Shown piece after piece: positions 37,473 through 45,195 of a stretch of DNA of 64,000 nt (its first letter is position 1; each line of letters starts with the position of its first letter). The position numbers and the translations under genes are program-made. The notes beneath the pieces are model-generated. The model saw only the letters and a program-made list of their open reading frames with translations, was not told the DNA's origin and did not search any database. Source of the DNA: Rhodospirillales bacterium URHD0017 (GTDB taxonomy: Bacteria > Pseudomonadota > Alphaproteobacteria > Reyranellales > Reyranellaceae). The DNA lies in assembly GCA_900110395.1 (NCBI GenBank), contig FODP01000015.1, positions 90,706 to 154,705 on the forward strand, in the 5' to 3' direction.

Positions 37473-38216
37473 GTGACAGCACGAAACGCCACGGCTGCGG
37501 TGATCGGTGCGGGCGACTTCATCGGCGCCGCCATCGCAGCCAAGTTCGCCACCGAGGGGTTCACCGTCTTTGCCGGCCGCCGCAACGGCGACAAGTTGGC
37601 ACCCCTGCTCGCCGACATCGAGAAGGCCGGCGGCCGGGCCTTCGGCCGCTCGCTCGATGCGCGCAAGGAAGAGGACATCACCGCCTTCCTGCAGGAGGCC
37701 GAGCGGGAGGCGCCGCTCGAGGTCTGCATCTTCAATGTCGGCGCCAACGTCAACTTCCCGATCCTCGATACGACCGAGCGCGTCTTCCGCAAGGTCTGGG
37801 AGATGGCCTGCTACTCGGGCTTCCTTGCCGGCCGCGAAGCCGCCCGCCTGATGCTGCCGCGCGGCAAGGGCTGCATCTTCTTCACCGGCGCCACCGCCAG
37901 CATGCGCGGCGGCAGCGGTTATGCCGCCTTCGCGGCGGCCAAGGCCGGCCTGCGCGCCGTGGCGCAGGCTGCCGCGCGCGAGCTCGGGCCGAAGAACATC
38001 CATGTCGCGCACCTGGTGATCGATTCCGGCGTCGACACCGCGTGGGTGCGCGACCGCATCAAGGCGCGCGAGGGTGCCGAGGCGCTTGCCAACCTCGACC
38101 CCGGCCGGCTGATGCGGCCGGAGGCGGTCGCCGAGAGCTACTGGGCGCTCTACTGCCAGCCGCGCGACGCCTGGAGCTCCGAAATGGAGATCCGTCCTTT
38201 CGGCGAGAAATGGTGA
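37473..38216 (+). CDS. SDR family protein with Phe in place of the catalytic Tyr
   Basis: A 247-residue SDR. Cofactor motif AAVIGAGDFIGAAIA (residues 8-22, GAGDxIG rather than TGxxxGIG), beta4 motif FNVGANVNF, serine in FTGATASMRGG, then GYAAFAAAKAGLRAVAQ: Lys157 is kept but position 153 is Phe; a Tyr lies at 150. C-terminus EMEIRPFGEKW. Start chosen at GTG 37473 with GAGGAG six bases upstream; earlier in-frame starts (TTG 37413, ATG 37437) lack this. The isomerase gene follows after 3 bp, so the two proteins probably act on the same substrate. Confidence 0.83.
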   Translation: MTARNATAAVIGAGDFIGAAIAAKFATEGFTVFAGRRNGDKLAPLLADIEKAGGRAFGRSLDARKEEDITAFLQEAEREAPLEVCIFNVGANVNFPILDTTERVFRKVWEMACYSGFLAGREAARLMLPRGKGCIFFTGATASMRGGSGYAAFAAAKAGLRAVAQAAARELGPKNIHVAHLVIDSGVDTAWVRDRIKAREGAEALANLDPGRLMRPEAVAESYWALYCQPRDAWSSEMEIRPFGEKW

Positions 38217-38219
38217 GCC

Positions 38220-38855
38220 ATGCCCAAGGTGGAATTCCTCTTCGATTTCGGCAGTCCGAACGCCTATCTCAGCCATTTGGTCATTCCCGCCATCGAGAAG
38301 CGCCAGGGCGTGAAATTCGCGTATCTGCCGGTGCTGCTGGGCGGCGTCTTCAAGCTCACCAACAACCGATCGCCGGCCGAGAGCAACGCCGGCATCAGGA
38401 ACAAGCCCGAGTACCAGAAGCTCGAGACCGAGCGCTTCATCAAGCAGCACGGCATCACACGCTACCGGCACAATCCGTTCTTCCCGGTGAACACACTGAT
38501 GATCATGCGCGGCGCCGTCGCCGCCAAAAGGCTCGGCATCTTCGAGCGTTATGTCGACGAGGTGTACCGGCACATGTGGGCGGAGCCCAAGAAGCTCGAC
38601 GATCCGGCCGTGTTGCGCGCGGCGCTGGTCGACTCAGCGCTGCCGGCCGATCGCCTGTTCGAGCTGGCGCAGGACCAGGAGGTCAAGGACGCGCTCCTGG
38701 CCGAAACCCAGCGCGCCGTCGAGCGCGGCACCTTCGGCTCACCGACCTTCTTCGTCGACGACGAGATCTACTTCGGCAAGGACCGCCTGCGCGACGTCGA
38801 AGAAGCGATCGCCGCGAAGAAATCGTCTCCGAATCAGGCTCCTCTCCCCCGATAG
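38220..38855 (+). CDS. 2-hydroxychromene-2-carboxylate isomerase-like (DsbA/GST-kappa fold)
   Basis: A 211-residue thioredoxin-fold protein with an inserted helical domain. The active-site Ser is in FDFGSPNAYLSH (S12), the position of the glutathione-activating Ser in GST-kappa and HCCA isomerase. NPFFPVNTLMIMRG and the cis-Pro segment GTFGSPTFFVDDEIYFGKDR complete the family pattern. It probably isomerises or conjugates an aromatic or unsaturated compound using glutathione. The last residues (APLPR) and the stop codon are encoded by the start of a palindromic repeat, so the repeat has replaced or extended the original gene end. Confidence 0.85.
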   Translation: MPKVEFLFDFGSPNAYLSHLVIPAIEKRQGVKFAYLPVLLGGVFKLTNNRSPAESNAGIRNKPEYQKLETERFIKQHGITRYRHNPFFPVNTLMIMRGAVAAKRLGIFERYVDEVYRHMWAEPKKLDDPAVLRAALVDSALPADRLFELAQDQEVKDALLAETQRAVERGTFGSPTFFVDDEIYFGKDRLRDVEEAIAAKKSSPNQAPLPR

Positions 38856-38935
38856 GGGGAGAGGTTGGGTGAGGGGGTTACGCACGTCGCTACCCCCTCA
38901 CCTAGCCTCTCCCCCTAGCGGGGGAGAGGAACTCG
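38839..38935. repeat. Inverted palindromic repeat pair (CTCCCCC-N-GGGGGAG type)
   Basis: CTCCTCTCCCCCGATAGGGG with AGAGGTTGGGTGAGGGGG (38839-38877) faces TACCCCCTCACCTAGCCTCT with CCCCCTAGCGGGGGAGAGGA (38890-38931) across a 13-bp spacer. Each half is itself a small palindrome. It is the same family as the element at 19521-19692. It lies between convergent genes and may act as a bidirectional terminator. Confidence 0.88.
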
Positions 38936-38952
38936 ATTGAGAGACGTGTCCT

Positions 38953-40152
38953 CTATTTGGGCAGTCGCACCACCTTGCTCCCGGCCAGGCGGTCGATGTC
39001 TGCGCGAGCGTAACCGAGCTCGGCCAGGATCTCGCCGCCGTGCGCACCGATCGCCGGCGCGGCCGAGGGCGGGCGGGCGGGCGTGCCGCTGAACTCCGCC
39101 GCCGGCTTTGCCTGGCGCACGCGACCGATGCCAGGATGGTCGAACTCGGCGATCAGGCCGCGCGCCACGACCTGTTCGTTGTGCATCACCTCGCCGCGGC
39201 GCAGCACCGGTGCACAGGGCACGTCGGCCTCGTCGAGGCGCTTCAACCAGTCGGCCGTGGTGCGCTTGGCAAGGATGTCGCCCATCAGGGTGATGCGCTC
39301 GGCAGCGTTGGCGGTGCGCGCGGCCGGCGTGTTGAACCTCTTGTCTTCGATCAGCGCCGGCTGCTCGACGGCGCGGCAGAAGCCTTGCCATTCGGAATCC
39401 GAGATCGTGCCGGCGGTCATGTAGCCGTCGAGCGTCTTGAAGATCAGGTCGGGCCGCGCCTTGGGGTCGTTCGCCACGGCCTCCTGTCCGACCACCGTGT
39501 ACTGCATCATGGCTTCCGGCCAGAGATAGGAGATCATGGTGTCGAGCATCGCCACCTTGATGTGCTGGCCCACGCCCGTCTTTTCCCGCGCGTACAGGGC
39601 CGCTGCGACCGCCTGGGCGGTGAAAACCGAGGTGGTCTTGTCGGCGACGATGGTCCGGATCATCTGCGGGCGCCCGGTCTCCGCATTGGACTGCACGTCG
39701 GCAAAGCCCGAGAGGCCCTGGATGATGGGATCGTAGATGCGCTTCTCGGCATAAGGGCCGCTGTCGCCGGCGCCGCTGATCGAGACGTAGATCAGCCGCG
39801 GATTGAGCGCGCGCATGGCCGGCTCGCCGAGACCCAGCCGATCCATGACCTGCGGCCGGAAGTTCTGCACCAGCACGTCGGAGCGGGCGATCAGCTTCTT
39901 CAGGATCTCGATGCCCTCGGACTGCTTGAGATCGATCGACAGCGAGCGCTTGCCGCGGTTGGTCGATATGAACAGGGCCGAGAACTGGCCGGTCGGGTCG
40001 ACCGACTGGCGGCTGCGGCGCGTGATGTCGCCGCCCGGCGGCTCGACCTTGATCACGTCGGCGCCCTGGTCGGCCAGGAACATCGTGGCGAACGGCCCCG
40101 ACACCACGCTGGTGAGGTCGATGACCCGCACCCCTGACAACGGACCTGTCAT
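38953..40152 (-). CDS. CaiB/BaiF class III CoA-transferase
   Basis: A 399-residue family III CoA-transferase. It begins PLSGVRVIDLTSVVSGPFAT, followed by DQGADVIKVEPPGGD, NRGKRSLSIDLK, SDVLVQNFRPQVMDRLGLG, and the catalytic Asp region KVAMLDTMISYLWPEA. It moves CoA between acyl groups such as carnitine, formate/oxalate or aromatic acids; the substrate is not clear. Start ATG has GAGAGGCGGCGC upstream. Divergent from the HxlR regulator gene at 40296, which may control it. Confidence 0.9.
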   Translation of the reverse strand: MTGPLSGVRVIDLTSVVSGPFATMFLADQGADVIKVEPPGGDITRRSRQSVDPTGQFSALFISTNRGKRSLSIDLKQSEGIEILKKLIARSDVLVQNFRPQVMDRLGLGEPAMRALNPRLIYVSISGAGDSGPYAEKRIYDPIIQGLSGFADVQSNAETGRPQMIRTIVADKTTSVFTAQAVAAALYAREKTGVGQHIKVAMLDTMISYLWPEAMMQYTVVGQEAVANDPKARPDLIFKTLDGYMTAGTISDSEWQGFCRAVEQPALIEDKRFNTPAARTANAAERITLMGDILAKRTTADWLKRLDEADVPCAPVLRRGEVMHNEQVVARGLIAEFDHPGIGRVRQAKPAAEFSGTPARPPSAAPAIGAHGGEILAELGYARADIDRLAGSKVVRLPK

Positions 40153-40295
40153 GCGCCGCCTCTCGTTTCGTTTCAGCACCAATCCTGACGACAGATCGGC
40201 GACCTCACAACGTCGACATAGTCATGATGTGGCGACCAAAACTAATCCCAGGCCATCGAGTTGGTTTTCTTATTGAACCTGCGTTAGGCTCAGCC

Positions 40296-40829
40296 ATGCG
40301 TTGGAACAAGCTGGAGGGCGAGGCGTGCTCGGTGGCGCGCACGGTGTCGGTCATCGGCGACCGCTGGACCCTGCTGATCCTGCGCGACTGCTTCCTGCGT
40401 GTGCGCCGCTTCGAGGAATTCCAGGCGCGGCTCGGCGTGACGCGGCCGATCCTGGCCAGCCGCCTGCGCAAGCTGGTCAAGGACTTCGTGCTGGCCAAGG
40501 TGCCCTACCAGGAGCGGCCCCTGCGTTACGAGTACCGGCTGACCCAGAAGGGGCTCGATCTCTACCCCATCGTCATGGCCATCGTGCACTGGGGCGACGT
40601 CCACATGGCCGGCAAGAAGGGCCGGCCGCTGCTGCACCAGCACGTGAGCTGCGGCAAGACGTTCGATCCGGTGATGATCTGCTCGCAATGCGGCGAGCCG
40701 CTCAGCCCCAGGCAGGTCCATGTCCATCGCGGGCCAGGTGCGGCGAGCCCGCGCCATATGCCCGCCGATGCGGCGGCCGGCGACAGAAAACAACGGCGCC
40801 CGGTTAGATCTTCTCGCGCACATCCGTAG
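40296..40829 (+). CDS. HxlR family transcriptional regulator
   Basis: A 177-residue winged-helix regulator. The HxlR domain covers residues about 8-100: CSVARTVSVIGDRWTLLILR, RFEEFQARLGVTRPILASRL, and YEYRLTQKGLDLYPIVMAI. A C-terminal extension has two possible metal-binding pairs (VSCGKTF and ICSQCGEPL). It is set between a divergent CoA-transferase gene and a downstream SDR whose promoter region has a perfect inverted repeat, making these likely targets. A more upstream in-frame ATG (40224) lacks support. Confidence 0.87.
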   Translation: MRWNKLEGEACSVARTVSVIGDRWTLLILRDCFLRVRRFEEFQARLGVTRPILASRLRKLVKDFVLAKVPYQERPLRYEYRLTQKGLDLYPIVMAIVHWGDVHMAGKKGRPLLHQHVSCGKTFDPVMICSQCGEPLSPRQVHVHRGPGAASPRHMPADAAAGDRKQRRPVRSSRAHP

Positions 40830-40865
40830 GAATCAGCTTGCGACTCGCGGCGAACGAGTCGAGAC

Positions 40866-40892
40866 TTGTTAGTGTTTTTTTCACACTAACAA
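40866..40892. promoter_or_regulatory. Perfect 10-bp inverted repeat, likely operator
   Basis: TTGTTAGTGT (40866-40875) and ACACTAACAA (40883-40892) are exact reverse complements around a 7-bp T-rich centre, 21 bp before the SDR start at 40914 and just after the HxlR gene. Size and symmetry suit a dimeric winged-helix repressor. The half-site ACACTAACAA resembles the ACACTTRTCAA pair upstream of the related SDRs at 37.4 kb. Confidence 0.6.
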
Positions 40893-40913
40893 AGATCAAC
40901 AGAGGAAACGCCC

Positions 40914-41657
40914 ATGACGGCCAGCGGGCCTGTCGCCCTGCTCGTCGGCGCCGGCGATGCCATCGGCGCCGCCGTTGCCCGACGCTTCGCCGCCGGCGGG
41001 CTGCAAGTCTGCGTGGCGCGGCGTGACGCTGCCAAGGCCAAGCCACTGATCGACGAGGTCGCGGCCAGCGGCGGCACGCTGCAGGCCTTCAGCGTCGATG
41101 CCCGCCAGGAGGAAGCGGTCCAGGACCTGTTCGCCAAGGTCGAGCGCGAGGTCGGGCCGATCGACGTCTGCCTCTACAACGCCGGCTCGAACGTCAACAC
41201 GCCGCTCCTGGACACGACCGAGACCTTGTTCCGCAAGTCGTGGGAGCTCGCCTGCTATGGCGGCTTCCTCACCGGCCGCGAGGCGGCGCGTTATATGGTG
41301 CCGCGCGGCCACGGCACCATCCTGTTCACCGGCGCCACGGCGAGCGTGCGCGGCGGCGCGGGCTTTGCCGCCTTCGCCTCGGCGAAGTTCGGCCTGCGGG
41401 CGGTGGCGCAGTCGATGGCGCGCGAGCTCGGGCCCAAGAACATCCATGTCGCCCATCTCCTGATCGACGGCGGCGTCGACAGCGAGGCCATCCGCAAGCG
41501 CATGCGGGCGCGCATCGGCGACAAGGTCGATTCGCTGCCGGCCAACACCCTCATTCAGACCAAGGCAATCGCCGAAGCGTACTGGGCCCTGCACGTCCAG
41601 CCGACTTACGGCTGGACCCATGAGCTCGACCTGCGCACGTCGATCGAGAGGTGGTGA
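40914..41657 (+). CDS. SDR family protein with Phe in place of the catalytic Tyr (paralogue)
   Basis: A 247-residue close paralogue of the SDR at 37473. Motifs: ALLVGAGDAIGAAVARRFA (residues 8-26), YNAGSNVNTPLLDTTE, TGATASVRGGAG, then FAAFASAKFGLRAVAQ with Lys158 kept and Phe154 at the Tyr position; C-terminus ELDLRTSIERW. It shares with its paralogue the sequence RELGPKNIHVAHL. The GST gene follows one base after its stop. Preceded by the palindromic operator and the HxlR gene. Confidence 0.83.
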   Translation: MTASGPVALLVGAGDAIGAAVARRFAAGGLQVCVARRDAAKAKPLIDEVAASGGTLQAFSVDARQEEAVQDLFAKVEREVGPIDVCLYNAGSNVNTPLLDTTETLFRKSWELACYGGFLTGREAARYMVPRGHGTILFTGATASVRGGAGFAAFASAKFGLRAVAQSMARELGPKNIHVAHLLIDGGVDSEAIRKRMRARIGDKVDSLPANTLIQTKAIAEAYWALHVQPTYGWTHELDLRTSIERW

Positions 41658-41658
41658 C

Positions 41659-42336
41659 ATGCTGCATCTGTGGGGAGCCACCACCAGCCGCACCTGGCGC
41701 GCGGTCTGGGCGCTGCACGAGCTGTCGCTCGACTATGTGGCGCATCCCATCCTGCCGCGCACCGGCGAGACCAAGACGGAAGAGTTCACGCGCATCAACC
41801 CGCGCCAGAAGATCCCCGTCTTGCAGGACGGCGACTTCACCATCGCCGAGAGCCCGGCCATCATCGCCTATCTCTCCGATACCTACGGCACCGACGACAA
41901 CCGGCTGGTCCCGCGCGACGGCAGGCTGCGCGCGACGTGGCTGGAATGGTGCTTCCACATCGCCATGGAGCTCGACGCGACCAGCCTCTACGTCATGCGC
42001 CGCCACCGTGACCTGAAGCACATCTACGGCGAGGCGCCGGTCGCCGTCGAAAGCGCCAGCCAGTACTTCGAGACCCAGCTGCGCCACGTCGTCCATGCCC
42101 TCGGCGACGGCCGGCCCTATCTTGTCGGCGATCGATTCACCAGCGCCGACATGCTGCTCACGACCTGCCTCGTCTGGGCGATCAACTACGGCGTGCCGGT
42201 GCCGCCGATCTGCAGCGACTACGCCGCCCGCATCGCCACCCGGCCCGCCTACCAGGATGCCTTGCGCGCCAACCGTGCGCCGCCGCGGCCAGCCACCGAA
42301 GAGTATTTCAGCGACAAGCCTGCCTCGCACACATAG
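41659..42336 (+). CDS. Glutathione S-transferase
   Basis: A 225-residue GST with an N-terminal thioredoxin-fold domain (HLWGATTSRTWRAVWALHEL, INPRQKIPVLQDGDFTIAES with the glutathione-binding cis-Pro and the ES pair) and an alpha-helical C-terminal domain (GRPYLVGDRFTSADMLLTTC, the N-capping box). The likely catalytic Ser/Thr is in TTSRTW. Immediately follows the SDR, mirroring the SDR plus isomerase-like pair at 37.5-38.9 kb, so both pairs combine a Tyr-less SDR with a glutathione-fold enzyme. Confidence 0.9.
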   Translation: MLHLWGATTSRTWRAVWALHELSLDYVAHPILPRTGETKTEEFTRINPRQKIPVLQDGDFTIAESPAIIAYLSDTYGTDDNRLVPRDGRLRATWLEWCFHIAMELDATSLYVMRRHRDLKHIYGEAPVAVESASQYFETQLRHVVHALGDGRPYLVGDRFTSADMLLTTCLVWAINYGVPVPPICSDYAARIATRPAYQDALRANRAPPRPATEEYFSDKPASHT

Positions 42337-42362
42337 GCTTGTCCACACGAGGTGACCGATCG

Positions 42363-43346
42363 ATGAAGACCAGAATCACCGAACTCTTTGGCATCGACCA
42401 TCCCATCATCCAAGGCGGCATGCATTTCGTAGGCTTCGCGGAAATGGCTGCGGCCGTGTCGAATGCCGGCGGGCTCGGCATCATCACCGGCCTGACCCAG
42501 GGCAATCCGGAGAATCTCGCCAAGGAGATCAAGCGCTGCCGGGAGATGACCAACAAGCCGTTCGGCGTCAACCTCACCTTCCTGCCTTCGGTCACGCCGC
42601 CCGACTATCCGGGTTACATCAAGTCGATCATCGACGGCGGCGTGAAGATCGTCGAGACGGCCGGCAACAATCCGCAGAAGTGGCTGCCGTCGCTCAAGGA
42701 AGCCGGCATCAAGGTGATCCACAAATGCACCTCGGTGCGCCATTCGCTGAAGGCGGAATCGATCGGCTGCGATGCCGTCAGCGTCGACGGCTTCGAATGC
42801 GGCGGCCATCCCGGCGAGGACGACGTGCCGAACTTCATCCTGCTGCCGCGCGCGGCCGAGGAGCTGAAGATCCCCTTCGTCGCCTCGGGCGGCATGGCCG
42901 ATGGCCGCTCCCTGGTCGCCGCGCTGTCGCTCGGCGCCGACGGCATGAACATGGGCACGCGCTTCATGGCGACCAAGGAGGCGCCGATCCACGACCACGT
43001 GAAGCAGGCGCTGGTGGCGGCGAGCGAGCTCGACACGCGGCTGGTCATGCGGCCCTTGCGCAACACCGAGCGCGTGCTGAAGAACGCCGCCGTCGAGCGC
43101 CTGCTCGAGAAGGAGAAGGCGCTCGGCGCCAAGATCAAGTTCGAGGACATCCTGCCCGAGGTCGCGGGCGTCTATCCGCGCATCATGAAGGCCGGCGAGA
43201 TGGATGCCGGCGCCTGGTCGTGCGGCATGGTGGCGGGCCTGATCCGCGACGTGCCCACGGTGAAGGAACTCGTCGACCGCATCATGAGCGAGGCTGAGCG
43301 CATCATCGGCAAACGGCTCAATGGCTTCATGCAGGCTTCGGCGTAG
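42363..43346 (+). CDS. Nitronate monooxygenase/2-nitropropane dioxygenase-like flavoprotein
   Basis: A 327-residue TIM-barrel FMN protein. It begins ITELFGIDHPIIQGGMHFVG, the FMN-binding start of the family, with AVSNAGGLGIITGL, VDGFECGGHPGEDDV holding the conserved His, FVASGGMADGRSLVAALSLGADG and MGTRFMATKEAP. It oxidises alkyl nitronates or acts as an enoyl reductase-like enzyme. The start ATG has GAGGTG upstream; TTG/GTG codons earlier are less likely. Same strand as SDR-GST with 26 bp between, so probably in one operon. Confidence 0.87.
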   Translation: MKTRITELFGIDHPIIQGGMHFVGFAEMAAAVSNAGGLGIITGLTQGNPENLAKEIKRCREMTNKPFGVNLTFLPSVTPPDYPGYIKSIIDGGVKIVETAGNNPQKWLPSLKEAGIKVIHKCTSVRHSLKAESIGCDAVSVDGFECGGHPGEDDVPNFILLPRAAEELKIPFVASGGMADGRSLVAALSLGADGMNMGTRFMATKEAPIHDHVKQALVAASELDTRLVMRPLRNTERVLKNAAVERLLEKEKALGAKIKFEDILPEVAGVYPRIMKAGEMDAGAWSCGMVAGLIRDVPTVKELVDRIMSEAERIIGKRLNGFMQASA

Positions 43347-43399
43347 CGAGAGGCGCGAAAACATGCTGCACTCGCCCCTCTTCACAGGGGGCAGGCGTC

Positions 43400-45055
43400 A
43401 TGTCGATCAGCCACTCTGCCGACCAGAAGAGAGGAGGCCGGAAGATCCTCCTCATCCGCATGAACCATTCCTATGCGGGCTTCTTCTCCTACGTCACCTT
43501 CGCCCTGAACCAACTGCGCTACTGCGAGGCGATGGGCTTCCATCCCGTGGTCTATTTCGGGCCACGCTCGGACGACGGCCCCAACGCCTTCCACGATCCA
43601 GAAGTCGGCGACAACAGCTGGGATTATTTCTTCGAGCCGGTGGCCGGCCTCTCGTGGGCCGAGCTGCGCGCGCGGCTGGCCGATCCGCGCGACCCGCTGA
43701 CGCGTGCGGACGTCGTGCAGCTCGACGCGGATTTCCTGTGGCACCTGCACGCCTACGATCCCGACGGCGTCTACAACTATCCCTACGGGCACTACAAATC
43801 GCTGACCGACGACAGGCTCGACGCCTGGTACGCCCGGCAGCGCGCCAGCGCGCGGCGATTGCTGTCGCGCTACGTGCGACCCAAGCTGCACATCCTGGCC
43901 AAGGTCGATGCCTTCTGGCAGGCCGAGCTGGCCGGTCACGACGTGCTTGGCGTGCACATGCGCGGCAGCGACAAGGGCGCCGCCGATGCCAACACCCGCC
44001 TGTCGCGCATCGTCGAACCCGAGGAATACTTTCCGCACATCGATCGATTCATCGGCGAGACGGCGAACCCGCGGATCTTCCTTGCCACCGAGCAGGCCCA
44101 GTTCGTGGCGCGCACCCGCGCGCGCTACGGCAAGCGCGTGGCCACGCGCGCTGTGACGCGGACCGACACCTTCGGCACCACCAGCAATCCCTTCCAGGCC
44201 CGCACGGGCAGCGGCTACCTCAAGGGCGAGGAAGTGCTCGTCGACTGTCTGCTGCTGGCGCGCAGCCGGCGCCTGCTGCGCTGCACCTCGGCGGTCGGCG
44301 AGTACGCCGTCTACTTCAACGAGGGGCTGGAAAGCCTCGATCTCAACCGCCTGCCGTCGCCGGTCGCCATGCCGGCAATGGCGCCGTCGTTGCGGTCCTT
44401 CATCGGACCCGGACGCCTGCTCGAGGGCATCGTCCTGATCAACCTCGACAATCGGCCCGATCGCCTGAAACGCTCGCTCGAGGAGCTGGCGCGCCAGGGC
44501 GTCGGCGATTGCGTGACGCGCCTCAGCGCCGTGCGGCACGACAACGGCCTCTTCGGCTGCTCGGTATCGCATCTCGAGGCGGTGCGTCATGCACGCGCCA
44601 GGGGCTGGCGGTCGGTGCTGATCCTCGAGGACGACATCCGCTTCGTGGAGAGCTTCGGGCACGCCGCGCCACCGGCCCTCAACGAGCTGGCGACACGCGA
44701 TTGGGGGATCTTCCAGTTCGGCGCCATGATCGAGCCGCGCTACGTGCAGACCGTCTCGCCGCATCTTTTCCGCTATTGGCGCGGGCATGCCGCGCACGCC
44801 GTCGCCCTGCACGCCCGCACCTACGATTTCCTGATCGGCGACTACATCTGCGAACTCGACCGCGGCAACTGGGATCAGCGCATGCATGTGCCGTTCGACG
44901 AATACATCAACAATCGGCTGGCCTGTTTCTTCCCCGCCTACGGATCGCGCAAGCTCCTGGTGTCGCAGCATTCCGGCCGATCGGACACAAGGGGCCACGA
45001 GGTCGACTACCGCTCGCTGATAGAGCAGAGCTACGAGCACCTGCCGGCTGCCTGA
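43400..45055 (+). CDS. Two-domain glycosyltransferase: fucosyltransferase-like plus GT25
   Basis: A 551-residue fusion without signal peptide. N-terminal part (about 15-320) resembles the GT23/NodZ and protein O-fucosyltransferase fold: SYAGFFSYVTFALNQLRYCE at the start and the donor-binding LGVHMRGSDKG at 183-193. C-terminal part (about 340-550) is a GT25 domain: GIVLINLDNRPDRLKRSLEE (343-362), FGCSVSHLEAVRHARA (385-400) and the metal-binding LILEDDIRF (407-415). GT25 includes LPS galactosyltransferases and collagen hydroxylysine galactosyltransferases. It converges on another fucosyltransferase-like gene and is near the PPQ-repeat and GalNAc-transferase-like genes, which suggests a joint glycosylation role; acceptor unknown. 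Confidence 0.75.
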   Translation: MSISHSADQKRGGRKILLIRMNHSYAGFFSYVTFALNQLRYCEAMGFHPVVYFGPRSDDGPNAFHDPEVGDNSWDYFFEPVAGLSWAELRARLADPRDPLTRADVVQLDADFLWHLHAYDPDGVYNYPYGHYKSLTDDRLDAWYARQRASARRLLSRYVRPKLHILAKVDAFWQAELAGHDVLGVHMRGSDKGAADANTRLSRIVEPEEYFPHIDRFIGETANPRIFLATEQAQFVARTRARYGKRVATRAVTRTDTFGTTSNPFQARTGSGYLKGEEVLVDCLLLARSRRLLRCTSAVGEYAVYFNEGLESLDLNRLPSPVAMPAMAPSLRSFIGPGRLLEGIVLINLDNRPDRLKRSLEELARQGVGDCVTRLSAVRHDNGLFGCSVSHLEAVRHARARGWRSVLILEDDIRFVESFGHAAPPALNELATRDWGIFQFGAMIEPRYVQTVSPHLFRYWRGHAAHAVALHARTYDFLIGDYICELDRGNWDQRMHVPFDEYINNRLACFFPAYGSRKLLVSQHSGRSDTRGHEVDYRSLIEQSYEHLPAA

Positions 45056-45075
45056 TCGATCGTCCTGCCAGAGCG

Positions 45076-45121
45076 GAATGCGATGAGATGGAGCCGCGCG
45101 CGGTTCCATCTCATCGCATTC
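45076..45121. terminator. 17-bp-stem hairpin between convergent glycosyltransferase genes
   Basis: GAATGCGATGAGATGGA (45076-45092) pairs exactly with TCCATCTCATCGCATTC (45105-45121); the GC-rich centre adds three more pairs. It is 21 bp past the stop of the plus-strand gene, and probably works as a terminator although no U-run follows. Confidence 0.7.
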
Positions 45122-45143
45122 GCGCGCACTGGGGATGCGTGTT

Positions 45144-45195
45144 GCTAGAGCATGATGGGTCCAGCTGATTCCAGCTGGACCCATCATGCTCTAGC
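45144..45195. terminator. 24-bp-stem perfect hairpin overlapping the minus-strand stop codon
   Basis: GCTAGAGCATGATGGGTCCA and CTG (45144-45166 plus 45167) pair exactly with the reverse complement at 45172-45195 around the loop ATTC. The right arm contains the TAG stop of the minus-strand glycosyltransferase (45191-45193). A 24-bp perfect stem is unusually long for a terminator and resembles a dispersed palindromic repeat. Confidence 0.75.

Noticed and set aside
38839..38935. Insertion sequence or MITE
   Set aside because: There is no target duplication or transposase, and the structure of paired small palindromes fits a REP/BIME-type repeat better.
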